NCBI GenBank assembly: GCA_007922195.1 | Contig: ML682007.1 | Coordinates: 12,596,562-12,660,561 of the forward strand | Direction: 5' to 3' | DNA from: Podocnemis expansa | Taxonomy: Eukaryota; Chordata; Testudines; Podocnemididae | DNA: 64,000 nucleotides | Shown: in pieces, positions 1 through 13,400 of the stretch | Position numbering within the stretch: the first letter of the stretch is position 1 | Layout of the letters: each line of letters opens with the position of its first letter | Program-made: the position numbers and the translations under genes | The notes under the pieces: generated by a model | Databases searched by the model: none | What the model saw: only the letters and a program-made list of their open reading frames with translations | Told to the model about the DNA's origin: nothing

Positions 1-1280
1 CTCACAGTGGTAGTGGAAAGGAAAACAATCAAACCAACTTCTGTCTCAGCAACATGCACCTACAGAAGTAACAGTTCTTATCTTACTGTCCTCCAGCAAC
101 AACACGAGGGAGGCCTCCACCACTGCACTGGAGCAAGGGGGAATTGAGGCCACCATTTCTAGGAAGTAAATTTGTTTTACTGAACATTACTCACAAGCTG
201 AGGTCATACACTGGACCAAAGCTCCATTCTATTACTTGTAGCTGTGCAAGCAAGTTAATCTGGCTCGATCCCACAGTACCAGCAGTATGTGAAGTAATAA
301 AGTAAGAAACAGGCCAGGAAAATCTAGGATGGTGAGGGCTCAGTTGCACCAGTTATCCTTCTGTGAAACTTTTTAGTTTGTAGCTCCCACAGAAAGCAGA
401 TCATTCTCCTGAAAAGAGCAGTCTGCCACAGAGCCAGCAATGCATTCACAGCCTTCCCAGCTCAAGCATTTATGAACCCATTATGGACATACTGGGCTCA
501 ATTGGCTCCTCTGCCATGCTATAAACTGAGATTGGATGCACTGAAAAAGAAATACAGGAAATTCTAGAACCTCCTAAAATATTTTTTGCAATTACAACAT
601 GCTGTTCATCTGTTTTCTTCCGTTAGGCCTAACCTGTTGATGGGCATCTTATGTGCAAATGAAATCGGGAGATTTATGTCTTCTTTTCTGTTAGTCATAT
701 CATTAATGATTACAGAAAGTCAATGGAATTTATGTCCTGCAGAGCAGAAGAGCTGTCGCGTAGAAAGAGCGTCTCCAAACAAAACAACTAAATATCTAGT
801 TTGACATTCTAGGTCAGGGAAAACAAATTTAGTAGTGATTTTCACCATCAGCCTTTGAATGTTTGAGGTAGACCACATTATTGAATTATCCAGGATTTTA
901 GTCACTAATCTATGATGTTCTGTACAATCATATCAAGAGATATGTCACATATCCTTTTCCTGATGTGTGATCAGTAATATTGGTGGGCATTAATAATAAA
1001 GTATCCTTCCATGGCATATTTTAAGATGTGCTGGACTTTATATAGATATATAATGTAGTTTTCAGTAGTCTGTTACCATGTGCATACAGTAAAAAGATAT
1101 GTTGCTAGAGCTGATGAAAAAGGAAAGTTACTGCGAGATCAGCGGTGAGGTCTTGGAACAAAAAGTTCAGACATAAGGGCCGATGCTTATTCATTCCAAC
1201 TGTGTCCTTCTGGTTCTGTACTTTTAAGTATTTACTTTAACGTTGCTACAAAGTCCAATATTCAGAATTTTCCTGCTGTT
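1..1280 (-). other. ACSL6: ACSL6 3' UTR and possible downstream flank
   Basis: This stretch follows the stop codon on the minus strand. I see no second reading frame of interest and no AATAAA on the minus strand (no TTTATT on the plus strand), so the transcript end cannot be placed and may lie beyond the window. No repeats were recognised. Confidence 0.55.
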
Positions 1281-1421
1281 TCAGATGGAGACACTTGAAT
1301 AAAGCTCTTCTATTTGTTTTTTGAAGTAATCTCTCAGCTCTCGCCTCTTAGCCTTTAGTGTTGGTGTCAGCAAGCCATTTTGTACTGAGAACATATCAGA
1401 GTGGATGTAAATGGCTTTGAC
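1281..1421 (-). CDS. ACSL6: ACSL6 last coding exon, residues 653-698 and stop
   Basis: The coding part is 141 nt: [20 protein letters not shown], then [20 protein letters not shown] and YSSVSI, stop TGA at 1281-1283. The C terminus matches the ACSL family (LLTPT.KAKR.ELR.YF...I..LY). Acceptor TTTCAG|GTC. The exon continues into the 3' UTR. Confidence 0.95.
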   Translation of the reverse strand, partial: VKAIYIHSDMFSVQNGLLTPTLKAKRRELRDYFKKQIEELYSSVSI

Positions 1422-4400
1422 CTGAAATAGAAAAGGAATATATTTATGGTGAGACTAACCTAACATCGTCCTTTATTAAAGTGGTACTAATCAAACCTCC
1501 TGAAATCTTCTTGAGTTATCAGCAAAAATGACTTGATTGGGTCCGGCTTCAGCCTTACTGGTTGTTTGTCCATGTCACGAAGCAACCACACACTCTTCTT
1601 TGCTTAAAGGTACTCTCAGGACTGATGTAACATTGATGTTGCAGATTAGAATTAAGATGCACTCAGACAGTGGAGAGGGGAAGTTTGAACACCACCTGTC
1701 AATACTATGGCTGTCTCTCACCTATTTTCAATCAGTCCTTTTTTTTTTTTAATGCCATATTCTCCCTGCACCATAAACATTTGTTTACACTCTTCTCCCC
1801 TCCCCTCATAAATACTGCTCTCTACTCAGGAAAGAAATAGGCACCCAATCTGCTGTTCTCTTATCTCACTGTGTGATGTCCAAAGGAGCATGTTCCCAAA
1901 GAAGCCACAGTGGAGTCAAGAGGGGAAGGGAGGGTGACTGATGTTGCCCCTTCCACAAAATTTCCACATAACTGAAGGGCTGCAGAACAGAGGAGGGTGT
2001 AACAGACTCACAGGAAGAAGTAGTCATCCAAAAAGGCATGATCTTTCTGAAGCATGGATTTAAATCATCCACCCTAAAACACTCAATAGCATTGACTCAG
2101 TCTTGCAAACCTGCCATGAAGTTTTACTAGCCTACAAATTAAAATTTATAATCCAAAGTTAACATGATGATCATCATGCAGTTACGGTGATAAAAATCAT
2201 TCAGTCCAGGCAAATAGAATTTTAAAAGGCTGCCCTTACTAACTACCTATGTTGCTCAAACACAGCAGGAAGCACGGATAGGAGTGGCTTGTGCTTGCAC
2301 TATATTTATAAGAGACAGTAGAAAACTACTTTGTATGGCTGGCCAAAATCCAGAGATGAGACAGGACGTCTTAGTCATCATCTGTTTTGTGTTTGTTTTT
2401 GCCTGTCATCAGCTTGCTTTATATTTTGACAGACTAGGAGTTTTAGGAAAGGTGGTTTGAGAACGCCCTTTTTATTCCATGAAATTCTGTACTTGCTTTC
2501 CCCTGTGTGCATTTTATGCCACAGGCAAAACAAAAGGACCACAAATCTTTATATATGGTAACCCAGTGACTTTTAAAATTGACTACTGGTTTTGCATGTT
2601 GTAATTTTTGGGTGCTTAATTTGAGATCCATTAAGGAAGGCATGATTTTGAAACAACCACACTCTAATGCAGGGGTCTCAAACTCTTGGCCCGCAGGCCA
2701 CATGCTGCCCCTAAAGTTATTTCCTGAAGCCTGCGATGACACTATCATTATCAACATTTGCAATATCACCATATAAAAAGGTTTCAGTGGTGCAGCCCTC
2801 GAGCTAACGTTCTAGTCCTCATGTGGCCCTCATGGTGATTTGAGTTTGAGAGCCCTGCTCTAATGTGCTCCTTAGTTGAGCACCCAGTAACTGTGGAACA
2901 TTTTGAAACTCTTGGAGTATATATAATTATAGAAAAAATGTTTACATAAAACAACAAAGTGGTACAGTAATTTAAAAAAATTCTTGAAATAATAAAATGT
3001 GTGGATTAACATTATACCTTGTTAAAAGATTATGGAACAGTCTGAATAAAATAACAAGACCCCCCCCCAAATTACCACCATCCTGCTGAGATTCAAGTAA
3101 AGAGTTAGAGGAAAATTACGCTGGGTAGCAAAGGGTTCTACAATACAGCACAAGATATAGTCCCACACCAAAAGGAAAGAGAGTATCTGGTAAATTCATT
3201 TGTAATTTAGGACTGCCTTCTTTAAAAAAACATATCTATCTACAGACAACATCTAAAATATATTGGCCTGGATTTACAACTCTCCGAAAGAGTTTTAGGT
3301 ATCAGAAACAGATTTTTTTTTTCTATTCAGAAATGCTCTAGGGTTACTGGAAAACTAGTGAAATGGTGATATCACAAGAATCAAGTGGAATAATTGTAAA
3401 GGGAAAGGATTTTTAATTAGACTTGTTTAAAAGCTCAAGGGTTGTTTTAGCTAACACCTTTTCAAACAGTCATTGCACCAGAGACAGAGTGAGAGTGACT
3501 TTATAGTCTAGTTGTTAGAACTCACACCTGGGAGGTGGGAGACCCAAGTTCATTTCTATCTATTTATACTCAGTGGAAAAAAGAAAGTGAAACACCTGCC
3601 CCAGAATATCTCACTGCCCAGTGACTAAGGCAATTTCCTGAGATGAAAACTTAAATCCTTTCTCCTCATCAGGCAGAGCGGTCAAACTAGGGAATAGTTT
3701 TGACTGAAACTGTACTTTATTTTATTTTATTTTTGCAAATAAACTTATTTGTCTGAAAAAATTTTCCCAGGCTCTACTTATGAGGAAGACGGAGCCATGA
3801 AGATGGACACCTCTGTGGTTCACATTTGTCAGATAATCTGGCCCAGTGGTTAGGTCATAACAACCACATGCATAAGGCCTCGTTTTTTAACTTCAAAAAT
3901 TCAAGAATTTCCTTTTCATATTGCTTCTCCCTAGACTTTTAGCACTGCAGCTGAGTTCTCCTTATAGCTTCATAATTTATTTAATGCATAATGTCAGTAG
4001 GATTGGTGAGTTAAGGGTATTCATCTTGTGATGCTCAGGGCAGGAATTATCCAGGGTAATTATTAGATGGCCAATTTCATGTATTATAATTCACACTCTC
4101 TGTGGAATTTCATTTATCAGTTATGGAACTGTCAGAAAAATGGTGAAAAGGAGAGTTAAATATTCAGGAGCTTCTGTAAATTCTTTAATACAATGGATTT
4201 TTCATGGAACTTTTCAACCAAAAAACAGACTGAAGCATATGAAACTGACTGGTGATGTATACATAATTAATATCACAGATATTCATTTCTATACTAACAT
4301 TTTTTTTATTGCAGATACACAACAAAACATTCCAATAGAAAGTAGGGAGGTATTAGTACTGTTACACAAGACACTCGTGAGATCTCATCTCAAATATTGT

Positions 4401-7400
4401 GTGAGTTTCTGGTCCCTCATGTTTGAGAAAGATGAATTCAAACTGTTAGAGGTGCAGAAAAGGGCTATTAGGATGATCCATGGAAAGAAAAACCTGCCTC
4501 ATGAGAGGAAACTGGAAGAGCTTGGCTTTTGTTTAGCATAACCAAATGAAGGCTGAGGAGTGATACGATTGCTCTCTGTAAATACAGCAGAGGGATAAAT
4601 ACCAGGGAAGGAGAAGAATTATTTAAGTTCAGTGGTAGTGTGGACACAAGAACAAATGAATTTAAAGTGGCCATCAGGAAGTTCAGACTTGAAATTAGAG
4701 CTAGGCTTCTAATCATCAGAGAAACAAAGCTGTGGAACAGCCTTTCGAAGGGAGCAGTGGGGGCAAAAGATCTAGCTGGTTTAATACTGAGTTGTATAAA
4801 TATATGGAGGGGGTGGTACGATGGTACAGCTTAATTTGGCATTTAACAGATCTTTGACAATTAGTGGGTAAATATGCCAATGGCCTGTGTTGGGATGTTA
4901 AAGGGAGTGGGTTCTGAGCTGGTATGCAAAATGCTCTTTTGGACGTCTGGCTGATGAGTCTTGCCCATATGCTGGGGGGTTAGCTGGTTGCCATATTTGT
5001 GGTCAGGAGGCGATTCTCCCCCAGGGTGGATTGGAAGGGGCTCTGGAGTTTTTCATTTTCTCCTGTAGTGTGGGGCATGGGTCACTTGCTAGTGATTTCT
5101 CAGTGTCTTGAAGTCTTTAAACCATGATTTGGGGACTTCAGTGACTCAATCATAGATTAGGTGTCTATTTCAGAAGTTGGTGGGAGGTCCTATGACCTAC
5201 ACAGTGCAGGAGGTCAGACTAGATTATCATATTGGTCCCTTCTGACCTTAAAATCTATGAATTATGAATTAACTTTTACAGAAACATTTGATGTCAGCCT
5301 TTTTATGAGTTTTGATTGCTATCATTGCTAACACTGTGAAATGCTGCATCAGTTTCAGAATTTTCCCGCCTGAACATTTATAATTCAGTTGCAGAAAATG
5401 TTTAGGCGAGCAGCAGAAAAAGATGAGGTTGTGCACTCACAATAAACAGAGCAGCTGTTTTTTTTAGGTCAGTTACATGAAGGGTAATTCCAGGACTGAT
5501 CCTGCTTTGCAACATTGCCTTCAATGACAATAGGATCATGCTCCTAAAAATACTGATCTTGGCCTCTGGTAATTACATCAGGCATTACATAGGGCCTGAT
5601 CTTGTATTCCCTATCCACACTCAGTTGCCACTAAATCTGCTTTGAGTCCTGCTGTGTGAATCTGGACAGAAGTCATTATTTAATCAAAAGTGATAAAAAT
5701 AATTTGTCGGTGGTATGGTGCTTTGCAAAATTCCTGCATGCAACCACCAAAATAACAGTAAGGCAGCTTTTATTGCTGTAGACCTTTGGGATTGTTTTCA
5801 TTCATTGTTAAGGGACCAAAGGATTTAAGAAATGCAAAAATGCAAGCTATAATTACATACAGACACAACATAATCAGACATTTAGGCTTATACGATGCAT
5901 ATTAACAACTGTCTATTCAGCATAAAGGGGTGAGCAATCTGACCATAGAGAATACTGTTATCACTGTTTAGTTTTACCTGCTCAAAAGAATGAAGTCCAC
6001 CTTCCTTCCCTAGCCGCACCATATCATCCATTATTGCTTTTGTCAGTTCCTGGGTTAAAACACACAATTCTCCATTACTCTTCAAGAGACATCTTTACAT
6101 CCAATGATATTATTCAGCAGGAAGAAACTCTTTACTGATCAAGGCACAAATATACAGTTGTTTTGGGCAGTTCTTACATTAATTAGCAAATGTTGCTTTA
6201 AAAGAAGTTGCTGTATAAATGGAAAACATGTTATGAATGCTTTATAAATGATTAATAATACTTTATACAGTAGAAAACATAAGGCTAATGTTTTCAAGCC
6301 TTGGTGACTAAGGATAGACATTTAAAGCCTTGATCCTTCCAGCTCAGACACATGCTGATTTTTAAGTGATCAAATAGTCCTATTGACTTCAATGGTACTC
6401 ATGCATTTACAGTTAAACATGTAGGTGGGCTGGGGCTTAAACCATCCATGTTTCATGACAATAGCAGGCACTCAGTACTTCTGAAAATCATTTTGCTTTT
6501 AAGGTGCTGAAATATGAATATAAATGCCTAACTTTAGCCACCAAGGTAGAACAGTCTCACATAAACCTTGTATCTTGCCTTTATACAATAGTAACAGTTA
6601 CTATTTATTTTTGGCCGAGTTAATGAGAGGAGAGAAAATTTTACTTTTCAGATGAGTCTAAAAAGAGATTGCATAGGTTTAATGATAGAAAAAACAAATG
6701 TATGATATATATTCACAGGAGCAGTCAGAAGAATTATCAGAATGGCATTGATAAATGACCCATTTAGGTCCAACATCTTCTCTTTGACAGCTGACGATGC
6801 TCATTGCTTCGGGGAAAAGAAGCAGGTGCAAGATTATTAAAGACCTTGTCTTTTTACGTTTTTGGGAAGTGCTCTGTACATTAGTGGTGCCATCAAGTAA
6901 TCATTTTAGGGCATTAGAGACTTGGTTTTCCTATTCTCTTTTATGCGAGCATACCTTTATTTCAATACTATAATTTTCTACAGCTGCATGATATTACAGG
7001 TCACTGTAAGCTAAATGATTGCACGTGTATCTGTAGGAACGCACCGTATTTTTACAGAGCTCTGCATATGTTCCCTCAAACCCTTTTTTCTTTGCCCAGC
7101 CTGGCATGACTTCAAAATCAGGTACAACAATTCCCACCAGGAAGGCCTGTATCAGAAAAATATATATATTAACAGAGGAAAGAACAGTATTTAAAGCCTA
7201 ATATTCCAGTACTTAAATAATCTTCAAAGCATCTGATGAAGTGGGATTTTCTCCCACAAAAGCTCACATGATAAATAAATTTATTAGTCTTTAAAAGTGC
7301 CACAGGACTCCTTACTTGTATTGCTGAACTAGACTAACATGGCTGCTCCTTTGGAACTAATCTCTCTTTAATAATCTTTAATCATTTCAATACTGCAGTT

Positions 7401-10400
7401 TTTTAGCTAAAATCTCATGCTGAAATATTGGTGATGAGCATTTCTTCTCAGATAAAAGACCCCTAAAGTGACAGTTAATATATTTGCCAGAAAAATATGA
7501 TGCATTGGCCAAGATTCTGCAGTTTTAAGCTAACAAAGTTATTTTGGTTTTATGATTGTATAAGAGAGACCAGAACTTGGTCCATTCATAGATCTCTGTC
7601 TGTCCATAAAATCATGCTGATGTAAGGAAGAAATGTGTATTTGCCTCAAAGGTGTGATCAGTGGTCAAAGGTTTGTTGTTTTGGCTTCTGAAATTGTACT
7701 TGCAGGTATGAAGAACACAAACCTTTGCATGTGTAACCTGGATACTTACACATGCAGCCATCTCCACTATGTGTGCAAATGCAGATTTTTCACACATGAA
7801 ATGTCAGTGAATAGAATTTTATGGGCAGAATTTCAGAAGCCACATCTGAAAACGTGTCTCTAACTATTCTGCTGTAATACAGAGAATGTTTCTACCTACC
7901 TGAGTAAGCACTTGGCAGACAGACCTCTTGTGCAGGTCCTAATTAATGGAAGGTCCTGTGCTTGCCCTCCATATACTATGGAAAGTGCAGTTTTAGCATG
8001 TGTGTTGCTGTTTTCTAATGCCAATGGTCTCAGCACAGCAGCAGCCTAGCCATTTTTTTCTGGACATCATGGCACAGAAGAATTTTTTAAGGAGGGATTT
8101 GAAGGAGGACAAGGAGGTAGCTGTAGAAGCTAGTATCTAGCTTGTCACCCATTCCACAAGCTGTTTATAGTCACTCAAGGAGTCCTAACCAGCTTGCAGC
8201 CAATCCTGGGATTAGGGACGAGGCTAAAAAATTGACACAAAGCCACCTTTATGGACCCCTTATGCTAGGCACAGCATCTGCCCAGCAGAGGGTCTGGCTC
8301 TGAAATTCTTTAGAAGTGTTACATTTTACCTGTAAGCTGTCTCCATGCACGTATATCTGGGCTATAGGCTCACTGCGGATGTAGATATTCTCAATCTTTT
8401 CAGGTGCAATATATTCTCCCTGGGCAAGTTTAAATATATGCTTTTTCCGATCAATAATTTTAAGTGTCCCAGTCTGTTAGGAAAGAGATGACAGTTACCA
8501 AATTGTGATTTGAACACATAGGCCAGTAAACAGTATATATTTTTGCACTTGACTGTGCATTTCATTCCAGAGCCAGAGTAAAACTAGGAGGATGTGCCCA
8601 GTCCTCTTCCCAGCAGCAAGAGTGGACCACCCAAGCAGAGCAAAAATCAGAGCAAGAACATCTGAACCTAAGAATCCATCCCTAACCAGGGTTTGTTGGT
8701 GGTGAACTGCCTAGCAGAAAAGGCTGAATTTAGTCAGTCTTGCAGCCCTCATTTGGAAAAGAGAGATTTTCAGGATCTGGAGGACATTTTTGGTAAACAT
8801 AGTCTATTAAACACAAGGTTACATTTTTAGCTGCTCAGCCGTGATAGAGTCTCTTCATGACTTTGTCCAATGTTCCACTGTAAACCGAACAGTCAACACA
8901 TATTAAAAAGGAAAGCGCAATTCTGGTTGTCACAAGAGCTGTTTAGAAAGGCCAAAAAATAGTTCATGACCATATTTGTCATTTTGTCCTATGTCCCCTT
9001 GCTTCCCAGAAATTTTGCTTTTTGTGACATTTCTGCAAAATGCCCATTTGTACATTGAAACTGGCAAGTTTTTGATGCACATTGTCTTTTTCTTCTGAAA
9101 GATTACAGTAAGATTTTTATTTTTTTTAAAAAGGCTCTTCTCCCTCTCTTTTCAGTCTGAAAAAATGCTCTGTGTGCATGCATGTGTATTTGTAAAACAG
9201 GGTCCAGAACACTGGCATTTAAAACACTCGAAAGGTAATGAAAATCCTTCGACATTTGGAGGTTTTCCAGTTTTGTTTTGAGTTTGTCCTTGCATCTGTT
9301 CTTCCAAGTAGGATATTTTTTTTTACCTGATGATTTTTAAAGACTATTTTTAATGCAGTTGTTGCTGTTTAGACAAACTCTTTATAAAATACTATAAGAA
9401 TTAACTATGAAAAAGGTTGCAGGAAGTGCTGCAGTTCTCTTTGACTTGAATGGCATTAAAGGGCATTAAGTACATCTGAAAAAAATCAAGACATTTGTTC
9501 TTTAAACAAGCCGATTTTAGCATTTCATCCAAGAGGTGTCTGGATTTCAACAGCAATTGAACTGATCTCTGTCTCCCCAGTGTCATCTCTTCAAAACCCT
9601 AATTAAAGGTGAAGTGATTGGTTTTGAAATAAAATAGTCTCTGGGAAGAGGCAAATCTGCCTGATACATACCTCACATGAATTAATTGCACATCAAAGAA
9701 TCTTTTCCTTAGGTTATGCTTAAAACCTGAGCTACGGAAGCAGGTAGTTGATATATTACTGGGACCCAGGCGTGTGGACTTGACTCCCAGGACGCATCAT
9801 CCCCTAATGCTGGACATAGGATTATTCCACAAAAAAACCCCACTCAAACACAAATTTGCTTAAAAGCACATGTGGTAGTATCTTAGAACTTACATAGGAA
9901 TATACTGTTTACACAAGAACTGAGAATCCGATGAGAACTTACAGGCAACCATTTCCCAATGTCTCCAGTATGAAGCCAGCCTTCTTTATCCAGTGCTTCA
10001 GCTGTTTTCTCTGCATCTTTTAGATAACCTTTGAAAACATTGGGTCCTTTCACACATATCTGAAAAAGAGTCATGCTTGCTGATGAGCCTCAAGCTATCG
10101 TTATGGAATCGTACCAGAATGTTAATGAGTTGATTCTTTCCCATCTGAGTGCTCCAACAAAATAAAACATTTCAAACTATGGTACCAACTTTTTAAATTC
10201 CAAAGGGGCAGCTGTGTTAGTCTAGTAAAGCAAAAAGACTCCTTGCTTTTTTTTTTTCAACTTTTTAAAAAAGTTAATGTAGGTGTAAAGTATGAAAACA
10301 AGACTGTAAAACTATGGTCAATATGTTTGTAAAATTTTCTGGATTTCCCTAGTTTGTTTCCTTAGCCCTAAGATTGTGTTGCGACAATACTTCATGAAAA

Positions 10401-13400
10401 CAGTAAAACCGACTGCTAATGTATGAGATATCACAACCTTCCACATATTTAAAAAAAAACTCCAACACTTTTGCTCAAAAAGTGCCATCATTTTCACTAA
10501 AAATGAACTAGCTTTAGTGCAGTAAAATACCACAGATGCTTTGAAGTGGGAAAACCCTGTCAGATGCTTTGAAGTGGGATTTTCTCCCACAAAAAGCTCA
10601 TGCAATAAATAAATTTGTTAGTCTTTAAGTGCCACAGAACTCCTTGTTTGCTTTACTGAAGTAGACTAACATGGCTGCCCCCTTTAAAACTTAGCTTTAC
10701 TGCACGTATTGGTCACTAAAAATTAGGCCCTATTTTGAATTTATGAGGAAGTAGGAAAACATTCTGATTCTAAACATTTCAAATGTTGTTATGAATATTT
10801 CACTGACCTCTGTTTAAAACCTAACCCATTGCTGGATGAAATCCTGTCCCCACTGAAGTCAACAGGAGCACTGCCACTGATTTCTATGGAGACTGGATTT
10901 CACCTGCTAGGTTCATGTACTAACTCATGAGCTAACTGTACACTAGGGACAGAACTCAAGACTTGTTCTACAACATGAACCTCCACCTTTGGAGTTTAAG
11001 GAATCCTCATTAGCTAAAGAGCCCTCATTAGCTGTAAAAATAGTAGGGGTTAGGTCCTTTGTGCGACTCCGGTCACTAATTTAGGCCTCAGTCCTGCTTT
11101 AGGATCCTCTAGCAAAAATACATGTGCCTGTAAAGAGTCATCCTAGAGATACATGGGTGCAAGGATCCATGTCCCCACCAAATTCCCATGTAGGCGCCAA
11201 GCAATAGGCATACACATGTGAGCATGTTTACATTCTCTGTGGTATTAAACACTAGCCAGGAAAATCCCAGTTCTGGGATTTTGTTGGTGAAGTAAAACTA
11301 GAAATGCAGAATGCTTCTGGATAAAATGTAATTCCCGATTATTCTTTCCTTTAACATAGCCTGGGGTTATATTTTAGGCTATGAAATGGGCTGACATGCA
11401 TTGACAGTGCAGGGAAATTTGTAATACAATCCTCAGTTTTGATTTTATTCTGTGAATTGACAGCCTTTCATTCAACTTGAAAGTATACATGGGAAAGAGA
11501 AAAATATTACTTTTTAAACTAAGTACATTAATTCCAGTACAATATAAAAATAAAGTCTCTAGTGCCTCTTGCCAGCTACTGAGAGCCTTCAGTGGGACAG
11601 GATGGCTGTTGGTACCAACCAGGACCTAGCCCCTGATACAACAAGCCATCCCCTATTCAGGAAACTACTGAAGCATGCACTTAACTTTAATGGGACTTAA
11701 ACACATGCTTGAAGTTAAGCTTGCATTTAAATGTTTTGGTGAATGAGAGCCTTAAACATGTAGAATCAAATCTTACAGACCTAACACAGCTCTTACGCAG
11801 AGGAAAGTCCTAGGGACTTTATTGTTTGTTTCAATAAGAGTTTTCACTGTACTAGATGACTTCGGACTGATGATTTGATCTTTATAACCCTAGACCTGAA
11901 TCTTGTGAAGGGCTCACTTAGGAGAACCCTTATGCTGATGTGGGATACCATGAGGGTGGAAGGCTCTGTCTGTGTGAAACCTTCAACCCTTTCGAAAGCA
12001 ATTAGCTGCTGCACCTGCTAGAGATTTTGTGAAATACCTTATTGCTGATTAACAAACCACAATGCTCTACTGCTGACTGACCTCTTCCCCTCTTTTTCCT
12101 TTCATTTCTCAGCTAGAGAAATAAAGAATACAGCTGTGACAAGGTGCTTTTAAAAACAACTCTTAGATACAAGCACTAACAAATGGCTCATAGGTTCTTC
12201 TAATGACAGCCTGCCTCTAAGAGTTAACTAGAAAGAAGCTGTACATGCTGTTTGAAATTATACCTCTCCTTCTCCTTTAGAAGCAAAATAATTCATCTCT
12301 TCCACATCCTTCAATTTGATTAAATTGCATGGCAGAGGGGCTCCGACGTGCCCTGCAAATCAAAATTTTAAAAAAGATCATTTGTAGTTTCATTCTATGA
12401 ATGGTGCTCAGCAGGTTATTTAGAGACACACATTTCTAATTGCACTCCCTGAAGTTCAGTGTTCTTGCGAAAAACCAAACCAAACCAAACCAAAACAAAA
12501 AAACCCATATCTGCGTGCAGAATCCTCTAACTGGGTGTCTTGGTGTGATTCCTATTTCTGAAAAGGTAACAGTACTGAACCCTTTTGCTTTAACATCTTC
12601 CTCTGACCAACAGGAAATTGAATAATCTCTCTCTTTTTAAAGACCAGACTCAGAGTAACATATTAATAAGTGCTCAAAGTTCTGTTTTGTGTATCATCTG
12701 GAAAAGTCAAAGATTGAATTATGATGACTTAAAATTCAGCCTTTTTCCAGTTTCTCCAAAGTAAACTATAAATTGTTTAAGAAACTCTAAATTATGCGAG
12801 CTGCCAATGAGCACCCAATGGAATATACTGGCAGACAGAGATCACAGGAGTACAAAGGTGTTCACACGCACCACCAGGAAAAGTAAAGTACACTGGTTCT
12901 CTGCCACTGAGGGATTTTATCCACAGTAGGGGACATCTTTACATATCTCGCTAGGTTTAAGGCAGCTTCACACCAGAGGATGAGCAGATTTAACAAAGAG
13001 AGGATCCAGTCCTCACAGATACATATTTGTGAATGTGTGTTCAGTATTTACAAGCTGGCTAGGAATGAAGTGTTAAAATGATGACAGTGTGAGGCAATAT
13101 GAAAGTGTGAATGGAAAGTGTCTGTACATCATATAGGAGGTCATTGGCCTGTTCTGCTTTGCAGAAAAAGAAGCTGATACCCAGGAATCTGAATTGGAAA
13201 CAATTTTCTGTGCTCTACTCCAATCACAGAAGATTAGTGTTGAAAAGAAAAGTTTTTAACCTATTAGTCCCACTGATAATCAGAGTGCAATTTTTGTACA
13301 AGTATTCATTGGAATAAATTTGTTCATACCTGTTTCAATGCCTTTCTACAAATATTGATAATAGCAGAGGGTGCTGATTGAAGTTTAAATCTGAGTATAT

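Noticed and set aside
4140..4541. 133-codon open frame as a gene
   Set aside because: Its second half is the CR1 ORF2 C-terminal region and it breaks soon after, so it is a dead LINE fragment.
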